From contig NZ_JACHCZ010000001.1 of NCBI RefSeq assembly GCF_014207255.1, positions 1,789,378 to 1,853,377 on the forward strand: DNA of 64,000 bases. The letters are read 5' to 3'. This DNA comes from Pseudomonas sp. JAI120 (GTDB lineage: Bacteria > Pseudomonadota > Gammaproteobacteria > Pseudomonadales > Pseudomonadaceae). The notes under the pieces are model-generated. The model was given only the letters and a program-made list of their open reading frames with translations, was not told the DNA's origin and did not search any database. The translations under genes were made by a program, and so were the position numbers. Shown here piece after piece: positions 55,563-64,000 of this stretch (within the stretch, counting starts at the first letter, position 1; every line of letters begins with the position of its first letter).

Positions 55563-56492
55563 TCACGGACGATAGAGAATCGCCGATCCCCACGACAGGC
55601 CCACACCAAAACCGCTGATCGCCACGCGCTTCCAGGTAGCGTCTATCACATGCTTTTCCAGCAGCAACGGAATGCTCGACGATACGGTGTTGCCGGTCTC
55701 GACCATGTCCTTGATGAACTTCTCCACCGGCGCGTCTTCGAAACGGCGGGCCACGGCGTCGACAATTGCCGCACTGCCCTGGTGAATGCAGAAGGCATCG
55801 ATCTCATCGGCCTTGAGATCCGACTCGTTGAGCAGCTCGTGCAAATGCGCCGGCACCTTGAGCAAGGCGAAGTTGAATACCTGGCGGCCGTTCATGAAGA
55901 ACACGCCATCGCTGACCTTGAGGTGCGGTGCGCCGGAACCGTCGGTGCCGAACTTGGACTTGCCCAGCAACCACGGCGCATCTTCGCCCATCCAGGTGGC
56001 GGTGGCGGCATCGCCGAACAGCATGGTGGTGTTGCGGTCTTCCGGGTCGACGATCTTCGAATACGGGTCGGCGGTGACCAACAGGCCGTTTTTCAGGCCG
56101 GTGGCTTCCATGAAGCCCTTCATCGCGTAGATGCCATAGACGTAGCCGGAGCAGCCCAGGGAAATATCAAACGCCGCCACATGCGTGGGCAGGCCCAGTT
56201 TGTCCTGGACGATCGCGGCCGTATGGGGCAAACCCTCTTCATCGCCGTTCTGGGTGACGACGATCAGTGCATCGATGGACTCGCGCTTCAAATCCGGGTT
56301 ATTGGCAAACAACGCGTTGACCGCCTCGACACACAGATCGGAGGTTTCCTGCGCGGCTTCCTTGCGCGGCAGGAACGCCGAGCCGATCTTGCCGATGATG
56401 AATTCTTCATCCTTGGCGAACTTGGCACCCTGGGCGTAGTTATCGATCCCGTCTGCCGGCACGTAACTGGCGATGCTTTTTATGCCAATCAT
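55563..56492 (-). CDS. 3-oxoacyl-ACP synthase III (FabH-like)
   Basis: 309 residues, thiolase fold, with the KAS III triad: Cys in LGCSGYVYGIYA, His in FCIHQGSAAIVDA and Asn in ETGNTVSSSIP. Such enzymes condense an acyl-CoA with malonyl-ACP. Paralogues outside the fab operon occur in flagellin glycosylation islands of Pseudomonas (for example P. syringae orf3), placed between flgL and fliC as here, probably to supply an acyl group for a sugar modification. The expected glycosyltransferases are absent. The substrate is unknown. Confidence 0.82.
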   Translation of the reverse strand: MIGIKSIASYVPADGIDNYAQGAKFAKDEEFIIGKIGSAFLPRKEAAQETSDLCVEAVNALFANNPDLKRESIDALIVVTQNGDEEGLPHTAAIVQDKLGLPTHVAAFDISLGCSGYVYGIYAMKGFMEATGLKNGLLVTADPYSKIVDPEDRNTTMLFGDAATATWMGEDAPWLLGKSKFGTDGSGAPHLKVSDGVFFMNGRQVFNFALLKVPAHLHELLNESDLKADEIDAFCIHQGSAAIVDAVARRFEDAPVEKFIKDMVETGNTVSSSIPLLLEKHVIDATWKRVAISGFGVGLSWGSAILYRP

Positions 56493-56722
56493 TGTGGCTT
56501 CCCAATACTAAATAGCTGGAGAACACCCCAGGGCATGCGCCCGGAGTGCTGACAATAAAGGGGATAACCCCATAAAAATCTCGCTGAAAGCCGCCCCGCA
56601 AGGACCCTGTGACGACTTATCCTTTTCACACGATACAGTGAAGATGCGCTTTATGACTCGCAGGTCACTCAATTTTGTGTGGTTTGTGCAAAACCTTCAA
56701 ACAATTAACCCCCGGAAACGAC

Positions 56723-56754
56723 AGCGGCCCGCCCTGTTTCCAGAGCGGGCCGCT
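56723..56754 (-). terminator. Stem-loop after flgL
   Basis: AGCGGCCCGC and GCGGGCCGCT form a perfect GC stem. The minus-strand side is followed only by TGTCGTTT, so it is a modest intrinsic terminator for flgKL. Confidence 0.7.
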
Positions 56755-56768
56755 TGACTTGGCACCGC

Positions 56769-58370
56769 TTACATCTTGTTGAACAGGCTCAACTGCGAGA
56801 CTTTTACGAATGCCAGTTGCGAGGCTTCCAGCATGGTTTGCTGGAGGGTCAGGTTGATCGCCGCCTCGCCCATGTCGATGTTGGCCAGGTCACTCATCGT
56901 GGTCTTGTTGGCCAGGCCGACACTGGTGTTTTCACTGGACTGCACTGTGAGTGCGTTCTGTCGCGCACCGATGGAGCCACGCACGTTGTCCACCTGATCG
57001 GCCGAGTTGGTCAGGTTACTGACGGCGGCGTTCAAGGCGTCCTGAAGCTTGACCCGCGCACCGGGGATACCATCCGCCGGCTGCTCCAGGGCCTGACGCA
57101 GCTGGCTCAGGGTGTCGAGGGCGTTCTGGGTTCTCTGGGTGGTGTTACCGACCGAAAACTGATCGCCGGTGCTCGGCGTACCGCTCAACTCGAAGGTGAC
57201 ACCCGCGGCGGTGATCGTGTCCTTGGCTGGCGGCGTACCGCTGACGATCACGCCATTATCGACAATCGGCTTGCTGTCGGGGGTATACGGCTGGGCATAC
57301 ACCTTATAAGCAGTCGGGTCGACATCGTCGAACTTGATCAGTACGCCGCTGTTGGGAAACGTACTGGAGTAGTCGGCTGCACTGCTGACGCGGGCATTGG
57401 TCAGTTGCGCCGCCGAAGTGTTGCTTGCGGTGCGAGAGACATTGAACGCGTCCGGCTTGGCGGCCAGGGTGAACTCGCGCCCTGCGACCAACGCATCGGC
57501 ATCCGGCCCGGTGGCCACGCCGGTGAGGTCTGCGGTGATATCGAATTTGACCCCGCGCACATTGATACTGGCGCTGCCTTCCTTGGTGGAGTCGAACGTG
57601 CCATTACCTGGAAGCTGCGAGGTAATGTCGTTGTTGTCCTTGTCGGTCACAACGTACTGTGTGCTGCTGGTAAAAGTCACCTTGTAGGGCTGGCCGTCGG
57701 CAAACTGCTTGGTGTAGTCGATCCCCGACGTTACCAGGCCAGCAGAGATCGCGACCTTGTGGTCATCCACCGTCGCAGGCGTCGTGTAGGTGGACTGGGT
57801 GCGGCTGGCGTTGACAGCCCCTTCCAGGATGGTCTTGCCTGTGTCGCTGGTGCGCACCTTCAGCGTCTCGGAGACCTGCAGGCTCAGCTCATTCTCGTCG
57901 CCCTGATAGCTATAAGTACCATCGTTATTGCGCGAATACGGCGGCGTGTCGGTCTTGGAACCGGAGAACAGATAGTTGCCCGCCGCATCCTTGCTGTTGA
58001 GCAAACCCAGCAGCTGATTTTCCAGCGCGCCCACCTCGACCGCAATGGACTTGCGGTCAGCATCACTGGTCACGCCACCCGCGCGCAGCGCCAACTGGCT
58101 GCCGGCCTGGATCGTGGTATTGATCGCATCCAGCACGCTTTCTTCGTTCGTCAGCGTATTTTGAATGCTGGTGATGTTGCCGCTGTACTGGGCCAGCATG
58201 TCTTTTTGCTGTTGCAGCATCAGCAAGCGCTGGGCGGCAACCGGATCATCCGCAGCGGTCTGTACACGCACGCCGGAGCTCGCCTGTTCCTGGGCCTTCA
58301 CAACGCTGGAATAGTTGTTCTGATACTTGACGGCACTGGTGTCGTAATACTGCTGTGTAGAAATGCGCAT
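56769..58370 (-). CDS. flgL: Hook-filament junction protein FlgL
   Basis: 533 residues with the flagellin-like N terminus (MRISTQQYYDTSAVKYQNNY, SGVRVQTAADDPVAAQRLL) and C terminus (EAAINLTLQQTMLEASQLAF). The middle is enlarged, making the protein longer than the ~440 residues of P. aeruginosa. GGGAG lies upstream. Follows flgK by 14 bp. Confidence 0.94.
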   Translation of the reverse strand: MRISTQQYYDTSAVKYQNNYSSVVKAQEQASSGVRVQTAADDPVAAQRLLMLQQQKDMLAQYSGNITSIQNTLTNEESVLDAINTTIQAGSQLALRAGGVTSDADRKSIAVEVGALENQLLGLLNSKDAAGNYLFSGSKTDTPPYSRNNDGTYSYQGDENELSLQVSETLKVRTSDTGKTILEGAVNASRTQSTYTTPATVDDHKVAISAGLVTSGIDYTKQFADGQPYKVTFTSSTQYVVTDKDNNDITSQLPGNGTFDSTKEGSASINVRGVKFDITADLTGVATGPDADALVAGREFTLAAKPDAFNVSRTASNTSAAQLTNARVSSAADYSSTFPNSGVLIKFDDVDPTAYKVYAQPYTPDSKPIVDNGVIVSGTPPAKDTITAAGVTFELSGTPSTGDQFSVGNTTQRTQNALDTLSQLRQALEQPADGIPGARVKLQDALNAAVSNLTNSADQVDNVRGSIGARQNALTVQSSENTSVGLANKTTMSDLANIDMGEAAINLTLQQTMLEASQLAFVKVSQLSLFNKM

Positions 58371-58384
58371 CGTCCCAGACTCCC

Positions 58385-60433
58385 TTAAAGACTATTGATC
58401 AGCGTGCTGAAGGTTTCTTGCGCAGCCTTGATGATCTGCGACGACGCCGTGTAGTACTGCTGGAACTTGATCATATCGCCCGCCTCTTCATCCAGGTTGA
58501 CCTGGGATACGGAGTTGCGCGCGTTCTTGTTGGCGGCCAGCAGCGCACCGGTAGCGGTGTTGTCAGTGCCGGCCGAGGCGGCTTTGGCGCCGACGGTGGA
58601 AACCAACTTGCTGTTGGCGCCCACCAGGCTGGTACCGCCACTGCCATCGGCCGCCAGGCCTACGGTTGCCTTGGTCTGCAGGTCGAGCAGTGCCTGGGCG
58701 TTGCGATTGTCGGACTTGCCGGTGGCATTGAACGAGAACGAGGTGCCGTCGCCGTTGGCCGGCGAACCGCCCACCGTAGTGTCGAAACTGAAGCTCTTGG
58801 CTGGCGACACCAAGGCACCGCTGGCATCACGCATCGGCACGCTGATGCTGATTTTGTTGGCTTGCCCCGGAATGATAGTGCCGGAGCCGATGGGATCACC
58901 CTGGGCGTTACTCAGCGTGTAGGGCTGGGTGCCATCGGCCGCCGGTTTACCGAAAACCATCTTCACCGGCATCGAGTACTCGATGCCTGTACGCAGTTGT
59001 GCCGTATCGGCACCGCCCTGTATGTCCAGGGGCACGGTGAGCGTCGGCGGCGTGAAGGTGCCGGTGCCCTCGTTGGTCTTGCCGGCCTCGCCCTGCAACG
59101 GCGCGGCAAAGGCAATCTTGCTGGGGTCGCTGAGGACCGTGCCGATTTCCTTGGCGCCGTTGGCGGTGGGGCTGACCTTGAAGCTGTCACCGGCTTGCAC
59201 CGCACCGCTCTTGACCGCCAGGGTGAACCCGTCGATGACCGGCGGCGGCGTGGCACTGAGGTCATAGGTGCCCATGGCCTTGCCGTCGGAACGCAGTACC
59301 GTTGCCTTGTTGAGATCGGTGCCGTCGTTGAAGCTGACCTTGTAATCGAAGTTGGTCAGCTGAGTGCTGTCCTTGATCGTCACGCCCAGGGCGCCGTCGC
59401 CCAGGTTGCCCTGGGCAGCCAGGCTACGCAGGGCAACCGAGGCTGCGTTGTTGATGTCGGTGAACATCGAGGCGCCGAATTCGCCATTGAGGTCCAGGCC
59501 CTGGCCCAGTTGGCTGTTGACCGTATCAGCGGTGGCAATCGCGATGCGCCCCAGATCATTGATCGCAGGAATCAACGCGTCGCTGCGATAGCGCAACAGG
59601 CCGCCAATGCTGCCACCGCTGATCACGTTACCCAGGTCCAACGTCGTCCCGCCGCCCGCATTGAGCTGGATCGTGTACTGGCTGGCGTCGCTCTTGCTCG
59701 GTACGGCGGAAATCGTGCTGGAGCGATCACCCAGCACCAGGGATTGGCCGCTACCGGTGCTGACACTGAACACACCGTTCTTTTCGGTGGCAGTCACGCC
59801 GATCAACTCATTGAGCGAACGCACGGCTTCGGCGCGGGCGTCCAGCAGGTTGGCCGGGGTGGTGTTCGAAGAACCCTGAACCTGGACAATCTGCTTGTTG
59901 AGAGAGGCAATCGACGATGTCAGTTGGTTGACCTGATCGCTCATTGAGCTCAACTGGCCGTTGATGGTTTCTTTCTGCTGGCTCAACTGCGTGGAGATCG
60001 CGTTGAACCGGTTGCTCAGCGTCTGGGCGTTCGTGAGCAGGATCTGGCGGGCCGAGGTATCGTTGGGGTTCGCCGAGGCGGTCTGCACAGCAGCGAAGAA
60101 CGAGCTGAGTACGGCCGACATGCCGGTGGTCTTGTCCGACAGGGTCTTGTCGACGGCACTGACCTGATCCAGGTAAGCCTTGGCATCACTGTTGAGCGAG
60201 GTGCTGTTCTGGTAGGCGGTGTCCAGGTATTCGTTGTACACCCGGCGCACGTCGGCCAGGGTGGTGCCGCTGCCGATGAACACGCCGCCATATTGGTTCG
60301 ACGCATTCGCGCTCTGGGTAGTCTGCTGACGCGAATAGCCCGCGGTATTGGCGTTGGCAATGTTATTACTCAAGACCGACAACGATCCTTGAGCGGCGTT
60401 AAGCCCTGACATCCCGATGTTGAGCAAACTCAT
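58385..60433 (-). CDS. flgK: Hook-associated protein FlgK
   Basis: 682 residues. The conserved start MSLLNIGMSGLNAAQGSLSV and NIANANTAGYSRQQT and the conserved end (NLDEEAGDMIKFQQYYTASS) surround a large variable region. First junction protein between hook and filament. Confidence 0.95.
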   Translation of the reverse strand: MSLLNIGMSGLNAAQGSLSVLSNNIANANTAGYSRQQTTQSANASNQYGGVFIGSGTTLADVRRVYNEYLDTAYQNSTSLNSDAKAYLDQVSAVDKTLSDKTTGMSAVLSSFFAAVQTASANPNDTSARQILLTNAQTLSNRFNAISTQLSQQKETINGQLSSMSDQVNQLTSSIASLNKQIVQVQGSSNTTPANLLDARAEAVRSLNELIGVTATEKNGVFSVSTGSGQSLVLGDRSSTISAVPSKSDASQYTIQLNAGGGTTLDLGNVISGGSIGGLLRYRSDALIPAINDLGRIAIATADTVNSQLGQGLDLNGEFGASMFTDINNAASVALRSLAAQGNLGDGALGVTIKDSTQLTNFDYKVSFNDGTDLNKATVLRSDGKAMGTYDLSATPPPVIDGFTLAVKSGAVQAGDSFKVSPTANGAKEIGTVLSDPSKIAFAAPLQGEAGKTNEGTGTFTPPTLTVPLDIQGGADTAQLRTGIEYSMPVKMVFGKPAADGTQPYTLSNAQGDPIGSGTIIPGQANKISISVPMRDASGALVSPAKSFSFDTTVGGSPANGDGTSFSFNATGKSDNRNAQALLDLQTKATVGLAADGSGGTSLVGANSKLVSTVGAKAASAGTDNTATGALLAANKNARNSVSQVNLDEEAGDMIKFQQYYTASSQIIKAAQETFSTLINSL

Positions 60434-60443
60434 GGTTCAGACC

Positions 60444-61706
60444 TTATAAATGAGTGGTCGCGCCAGCGGCAGCGTAATTCTGGTAACTGTTCATGGTTTT
60501 TGCGATCTGCGAAATCTTGCTGGCATAGGCCGGGTCGGTGGCGTACCCGGCTTTTTGCAACTCGCGTACAAACTGTTCGGGGTTATCGGCCGATTTCACA
60601 ACTTCTTTATAGCGATCATTGCTTTGCAGCAATGTCACGAGGTCATGGAAGCTGTCCTGGTAGGAGTCGTAAGAACGGAACTGCGCCGTTTCCTTGACCA
60701 TCGCCCCATCACGAAACTCGCTGGTGATCGCGCGGGCCTGGCCGCCCTGCCAACTCTGGCCGGCCTTGATGCCGAACAGGTTATGGCTGCTGCTGCCATC
60801 CTCGGCGCGCATCACCGACTTGCCCCAACCGGTTTCCAGGGCGGCCTGGGCCACCAGGTACTTAGGATCGACACCGATGCGCGCGGCAGCCGCCTCGGCC
60901 ATCGGCAACATGGTGGCGACGAACTCATCCTGGGAGCTGAACGCCTTCTTCGCCGGCGCCAACGGTGGCTGGGCCACGGCGCGGCTGTAGATCTGCATAC
61001 GATCGTTGGGCACGGCAAAGCTGCGCGCCGCGCTGTTGACCACATTGTCTTGCAAGGCACTGTTGCGCAGCGGCGCGGCCTTGGCTTCGGTGGCGACCTG
61101 GGTCGTCGGCACGATGCCGGCGAGCAGGCGATCGGTCAGCTTGCTCGGCAAGGCGATACGACGCTGGTTCATCAACTGCATGTCGTTGCCGTGGGATGCT
61201 GCGGCGCCTACCTGGGGTTCAGCCACGCGGTACGCCCACAGCGGACGCTGCCCGTTGGAGCGGCCCAGCGGGCCTTGAGCCTGGGTGCCTGCGGCAATTT
61301 CGGTCGGCACATCGACCTTCTTCGTTGTCTCGGCCGCTGCCGGGCCCTGCAGGGTGGAAGCCTGGGCCTCCACCGGTTTGTTCTTTTGCATCTGGCGCAT
61401 CAGCACGTCGGCCAGGCCGATACCACCGCCCTCGCGGGACAGCGAGACCGCCAGTTGCTGGTCGTACATTTCCTGGTACTGCTTGGCCGCCGGGGTGTTC
61501 AGCGGGTTGTCCTTGCCCAGGGCGTCGGTGGCCGAACGCATGGATTTGAGCATCTCGTTCAAGAACAGCGACTCGAATTCCTGCGCCACCTTGCGCATAT
61601 TGCCTTCGCTGTTCTTGTCGCCGACTTTCAGTTGGTTCAGGCGATTCAAGTCAGAATACGAACCCGAATCCGCCGTACTGGTCAGGCCGCTGTTACGCAT
61701 GTCCAT
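60444..61706 (-). CDS. flgJ: Peptidoglycan hydrolase / rod protein FlgJ
   Basis: 420 residues from the ATG at 61706, chosen because AAGG lies 8 bp before it; an ATG at 61712 is possible. The N-terminal rod-binding domain (RKVAQEFESLFLNEMLKSMR) is joined by a linker to a C-terminal glucosaminidase domain with catalytic Glu in ALETGWGKSV and YASKISQIAKTM near the end. It opens the cell wall for rod growth. Starts just after flgI. Confidence 0.93.
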   Translation of the reverse strand: MDMRNSGLTSTADSGSYSDLNRLNQLKVGDKNSEGNMRKVAQEFESLFLNEMLKSMRSATDALGKDNPLNTPAAKQYQEMYDQQLAVSLSREGGGIGLADVLMRQMQKNKPVEAQASTLQGPAAAETTKKVDVPTEIAAGTQAQGPLGRSNGQRPLWAYRVAEPQVGAAASHGNDMQLMNQRRIALPSKLTDRLLAGIVPTTQVATEAKAAPLRNSALQDNVVNSAARSFAVPNDRMQIYSRAVAQPPLAPAKKAFSSQDEFVATMLPMAEAAAARIGVDPKYLVAQAALETGWGKSVMRAEDGSSSHNLFGIKAGQSWQGGQARAITSEFRDGAMVKETAQFRSYDSYQDSFHDLVTLLQSNDRYKEVVKSADNPEQFVRELQKAGYATDPAYASKISQIAKTMNSYQNYAAAGATTHL

Positions 61707-61716
61707 GGCCATGGCC

Positions 61717-62832
61717 TTAAATCACGATCAGGTCGGCTTGCAACGCGCCGGCCTGCTTCAAAGCTTCGAGGATCGCCATCAAGTCGCCTGGCGCTGCGCC
61801 CACCTGGTTCACCGCACGCACAATCTCATCCAGGGTCGTGCCGGGGCCGAACTTGAACATCGGCTTGGCCTCTTGCTGGGCGTTGACCCGCGAGCGTGGC
61901 ACCACCGCCGTCTGGCCATTGGACAACGGCCCAGGCTGGCTGACGATCGGGTCTTCGGTGATGGTCACGGTCAGGCTGCCGTGGGTCACCGCCGCCGGCG
62001 AGACCTTGACGTTCTGACCGATCACGATGGTACCGGTACGCGAATTGATGATGACCTTGGCCACCGCCTGGCCCGGATCAACTTCCAGGTTTTCCAGGAT
62101 CGAGAGGTAGTCCACGCGCTGGCTGGGGTCCAGCGGCGCAGTCACACGGATCGAGCCACCGTCGATGGCCTGGGCCACGCCAGGGCCGAGCATGTCGTTG
62201 ATCTTGTCGACCACACGCTTGGCGGTGGTGAAGTCCGAACGGTTGAGGTTCAGGGTCAGGCTGTTGCCCTGGTTGAAACCGCTCGGCACAGTGCGTTCAA
62301 CCGTGGCGCCGCCGGGAATCCGACCGGCCGATGGCACGTTGACGGTGATCTTCGAACCGTCACGACCCTCGGCGTCAAACCCGCCCACCACCAGGTTGCC
62401 CTGGGCGATGGCGTAGACGTTGCCGTCGATACCCTTAAGCGGCGTCATCAACAGGGTGCCGCCGCGAAGGCTCTTGGAGTTACCGATGGACGACACCGTG
62501 ATGTCGACCACCTGGCCCGGCTTGGAAAACGCCGGCAAATCGGCACTGATCGACACCGCCGCGACGTTCTTCAACTGCACGTTGCCCGAACCCGCCGGCA
62601 CCTTGATGCCGAACTGCGAGAGCATGTTGTTGAAGGTCTGCAGGGTGAACGGGGTCTGGGTGGTCTGGTCACCCGTACCGTTGAGCCCCACCACCAGGCC
62701 GTAGCCGATCAACTGGTTGGAACGCACGCCGGAGATGCTGGCGATGTCTTTCAGGCGCTCGGCCTGGGCGACAGCGCTCAACGTCAGCAAGAGTGCGGCA
62801 GCCATCAGTTGTTTGAGTTTCAAAGTGGCCAC
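61717..62832 (-). CDS. flgI: P-ring protein FlgI
   Basis: 371 residues with a Sec signal peptide ([16 protein letters not shown]) and family motifs [20 protein letters not shown] and [10 protein letters not shown]. It forms the periplasmic P ring around the rod. One base separates it from flgH. Confidence 0.95.
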   Translation of the reverse strand: MATLKLKQLMAAALLLTLSAVAQAERLKDIASISGVRSNQLIGYGLVVGLNGTGDQTTQTPFTLQTFNNMLSQFGIKVPAGSGNVQLKNVAAVSISADLPAFSKPGQVVDITVSSIGNSKSLRGGTLLMTPLKGIDGNVYAIAQGNLVVGGFDAEGRDGSKITVNVPSAGRIPGGATVERTVPSGFNQGNSLTLNLNRSDFTTAKRVVDKINDMLGPGVAQAIDGGSIRVTAPLDPSQRVDYLSILENLEVDPGQAVAKVIINSRTGTIVIGQNVKVSPAAVTHGSLTVTITEDPIVSQPGPLSNGQTAVVPRSRVNAQQEAKPMFKFGPGTTLDEIVRAVNQVGAAPGDLMAILEALKQAGALQADLIVI

Positions 62833-63528
62833 CTAGAAAGGGAACAGCGGGCTAAGGAAGAAGCGGTCGAACCAGCCCGGCTGACTCGCATCAGCGAACG
62901 AACCCGTACCCGAGTAGGTAATGCGTGCATCGGCAATGCGCGTCGACGACACCGTGTTGTCGGTGGAAATATCATCGGCACGGACCATGCCGGCAATACG
63001 CACCAGCTCGTCGCCGGTATTAAGCGTCATCCACTTCTCACCGCGCACGGCGATGATGCCGTTGGGCAATACATCGGCCACCGTCACAGTGACCGAACCG
63101 CTCAAGCTGTTGCCCTGCGCTGCCGCGCTCTTGCCGTTGGTGGCGCGATCACCGCTGTAGCCGGCATTCAGACTCAGATCACCACTGCCCAGGGGGTTAT
63201 TGGTGTTGGGCACGGCGCCAAACAGCGAGCTCAAACCAATGCTGGCCGTGCTGCTCTTGTCGATCTGGGAGTTGGCGTTCTTGCTGGCCTGGGTTCGCTC
63301 GTTCAGGGTGATGGTGATGATGTCACCCACGCGGAACGCCTTGCGGTCGCTGTACAGGTTCTGTTCGAAACCGGCCTGGTAGATCGAGCCATTGTTGGCC
63401 GCCGCCGGCAATGGCGTGCGCGGCAACACCGGCGCGTAGTACGGGTCATTGGGTTTTGGCGTCGGGGCGACACAGCCCGCGAGCACGGCAATCCCACTCA
63501 ATGCCAGAACGGAAACATAGCGATTCAT
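62833..63528 (-). CDS. flgH: L-ring lipoprotein FlgH
   Basis: 231 residues with a lipoprotein signal and lipobox ([12 protein letters not shown]) and conserved [19 protein letters not shown] and [20 protein letters not shown]. Forms the outer membrane L ring. Confidence 0.95.
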   Translation of the reverse strand: MNRYVSVLALSGIAVLAGCVAPTPKPNDPYYAPVLPRTPLPAAANNGSIYQAGFEQNLYSDRKAFRVGDIITITLNERTQASKNANSQIDKSSTASIGLSSLFGAVPNTNNPLGSGDLSLNAGYSGDRATNGKSAAAQGNSLSGSVTVTVADVLPNGIIAVRGEKWMTLNTGDELVRIAGMVRADDISTDNTVSSTRIADARITYSGTGSFADASQPGWFDRFFLSPLFPF

Positions 63529-63581
63529 GACCCTTACCTCACGGTGTTGCAGGAGCTCTCAGGAGCGCCCCATGGACTTGA

Positions 63582-64000
63582 TTACAGATTCTGCGTTACG
63601 AACGAAAGCATCTGGTCGGCGGTGGAAATCACCTTGGAGTTCATCTCGTAGGCGCGCTGAGTAGTGATCATGTTGACCATCTCTTCAACGGTGCTGACGT
63701 TGGAGGTTTCCAGGGTGCTTTGCAGCGTGGTGCCGAAACCGTTCAGGCCGGGAGTGCCGATTTGCGGCGCGCCGCTGGCGGCGGTTTCCAGGAACAAATT
63801 GCCACCCATGGCCTGCAGGCCGGCCGGGTTGATGAAGTCGGCGGTCTGCAGATTTCCGATTACCTGGGACGCCGGGTTGCCGGCCACGGTGATCGAAACG
63901 GTGCCATCGTTGCCGACGGTGAAGGTCTGCGCATCGGCTGGCACCACAATCGCAGGTTCCAAGGCGAAGCCGTTGGCGGTGACGATCTGGCCGTTGGAAT
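63582..64000 (-). CDS. flgG: Distal rod protein FlgG (5' part outside window)
   Basis: The C-terminal ~139 residues are present; the start lies beyond the right edge. The conserved tail LETSNVSTVEEMVNMITTQR, AYEMNSKVISTADQML is diagnostic of FlgG. First flg gene in this window, 53 bp before flgH. Confidence 0.94.
   Translation of the reverse strand, partial: SNGQIVTANGFALEPAIVVPADAQTFTVGNDGTVSITVAGNPASQVIGNLQTADFINPAGLQAMGGNLFLETAASGAPQIGTPGLNGFGTTLQSTLETSNVSTVEEMVNMITTQRAYEMNSKVISTADQMLSFVTQNL

Overview
This window comes from the chromosome of a Pseudomonas, most likely the P. fluorescens lineage. The evidence is GC-rich coding sequence, a polar-flagellum regulon of the FleQ/FleSR/FliA type with FlhF, FleN and MotCD, Pseudomonas-type REP hairpins and a long palindromic repeat, and an acyclic terpene utilization (atu) cluster. 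No phage, transposase, CRISPR array, rRNA or tRNA gene was seen.

Positions 1-8217 hold an atu cluster for citronellol/geraniol-type catabolism. A divergent TetR repressor gene (atuR, cut by the window edge) and atuA share an intergenic region with two mirror-image operator sites. atuC, atuD and atuE follow, and atuF lies beyond a ~360-bp palindromic repeat. Between atuA and atuC only the first ~20 codons of an atuB-like dehydrogenase gene remain. No atuG or atuH follows atuF.

Positions 8290-16742 are a mixed region: an exonuclease, ppnP, a MOSC protein, cheV with a near-perfect sigma-28 promoter, an Hpt-like helical protein without the phospho-accepting His, a possible small RNA ending in an intrinsic terminator, a NarL-type kinase/regulator pair, a YegS-type lipid kinase and three small lipoproteins. 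An intrinsic terminator at about 16611-16638 closes the motility block.

Positions 16743-64000 are one motility supercluster, all on the minus strand. Read in the direction of transcription (high to low coordinates) it runs: flgG(partial)-flgH-I-J-K-L; a FabH-like synthase; fliC; flaG-fliD-fliS-fliT; fleQ; fleS-fleR; fliE-F-G-H-I-J; hsbA-hsbR-hptB; fliK; fliL-M-N-O-P-Q-R-flhB; a cold-shock gene; flhA-flhF-(small ORF)-fleN-fliA; cheY-Z-A-B-motC-motD-parC-parP-cheW-DUF2802. The regulatory hierarchy can be read in the DNA. Sigma-54 type sites lie upstream of fliE, fleS, fliL and probably flhA. Sigma-28 type sites lie upstream of fliC and cheV, and weakly upstream of fliS. FleQ and FleSR supply the sigma-54 activators, FliA is sigma-28, FlhF/FleN set flagellar place and number, and ParC/ParP with CheA/CheW build and place the polar chemosensory array.

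The points most worth a second look are a 29-codon ORF with its own Shine-Dalgarno fitted between flhF and fleN, the four-hairpin candidate RNA upstream of the NarL-type kinase, the repeated acidic motif in the CheA linker (a possible multivalent ParP docking array), the decayed atu cluster, and the FabH-like gene left alone where flagellin glycosyltransferases are often found. No clearly new multi-gene system stands out.
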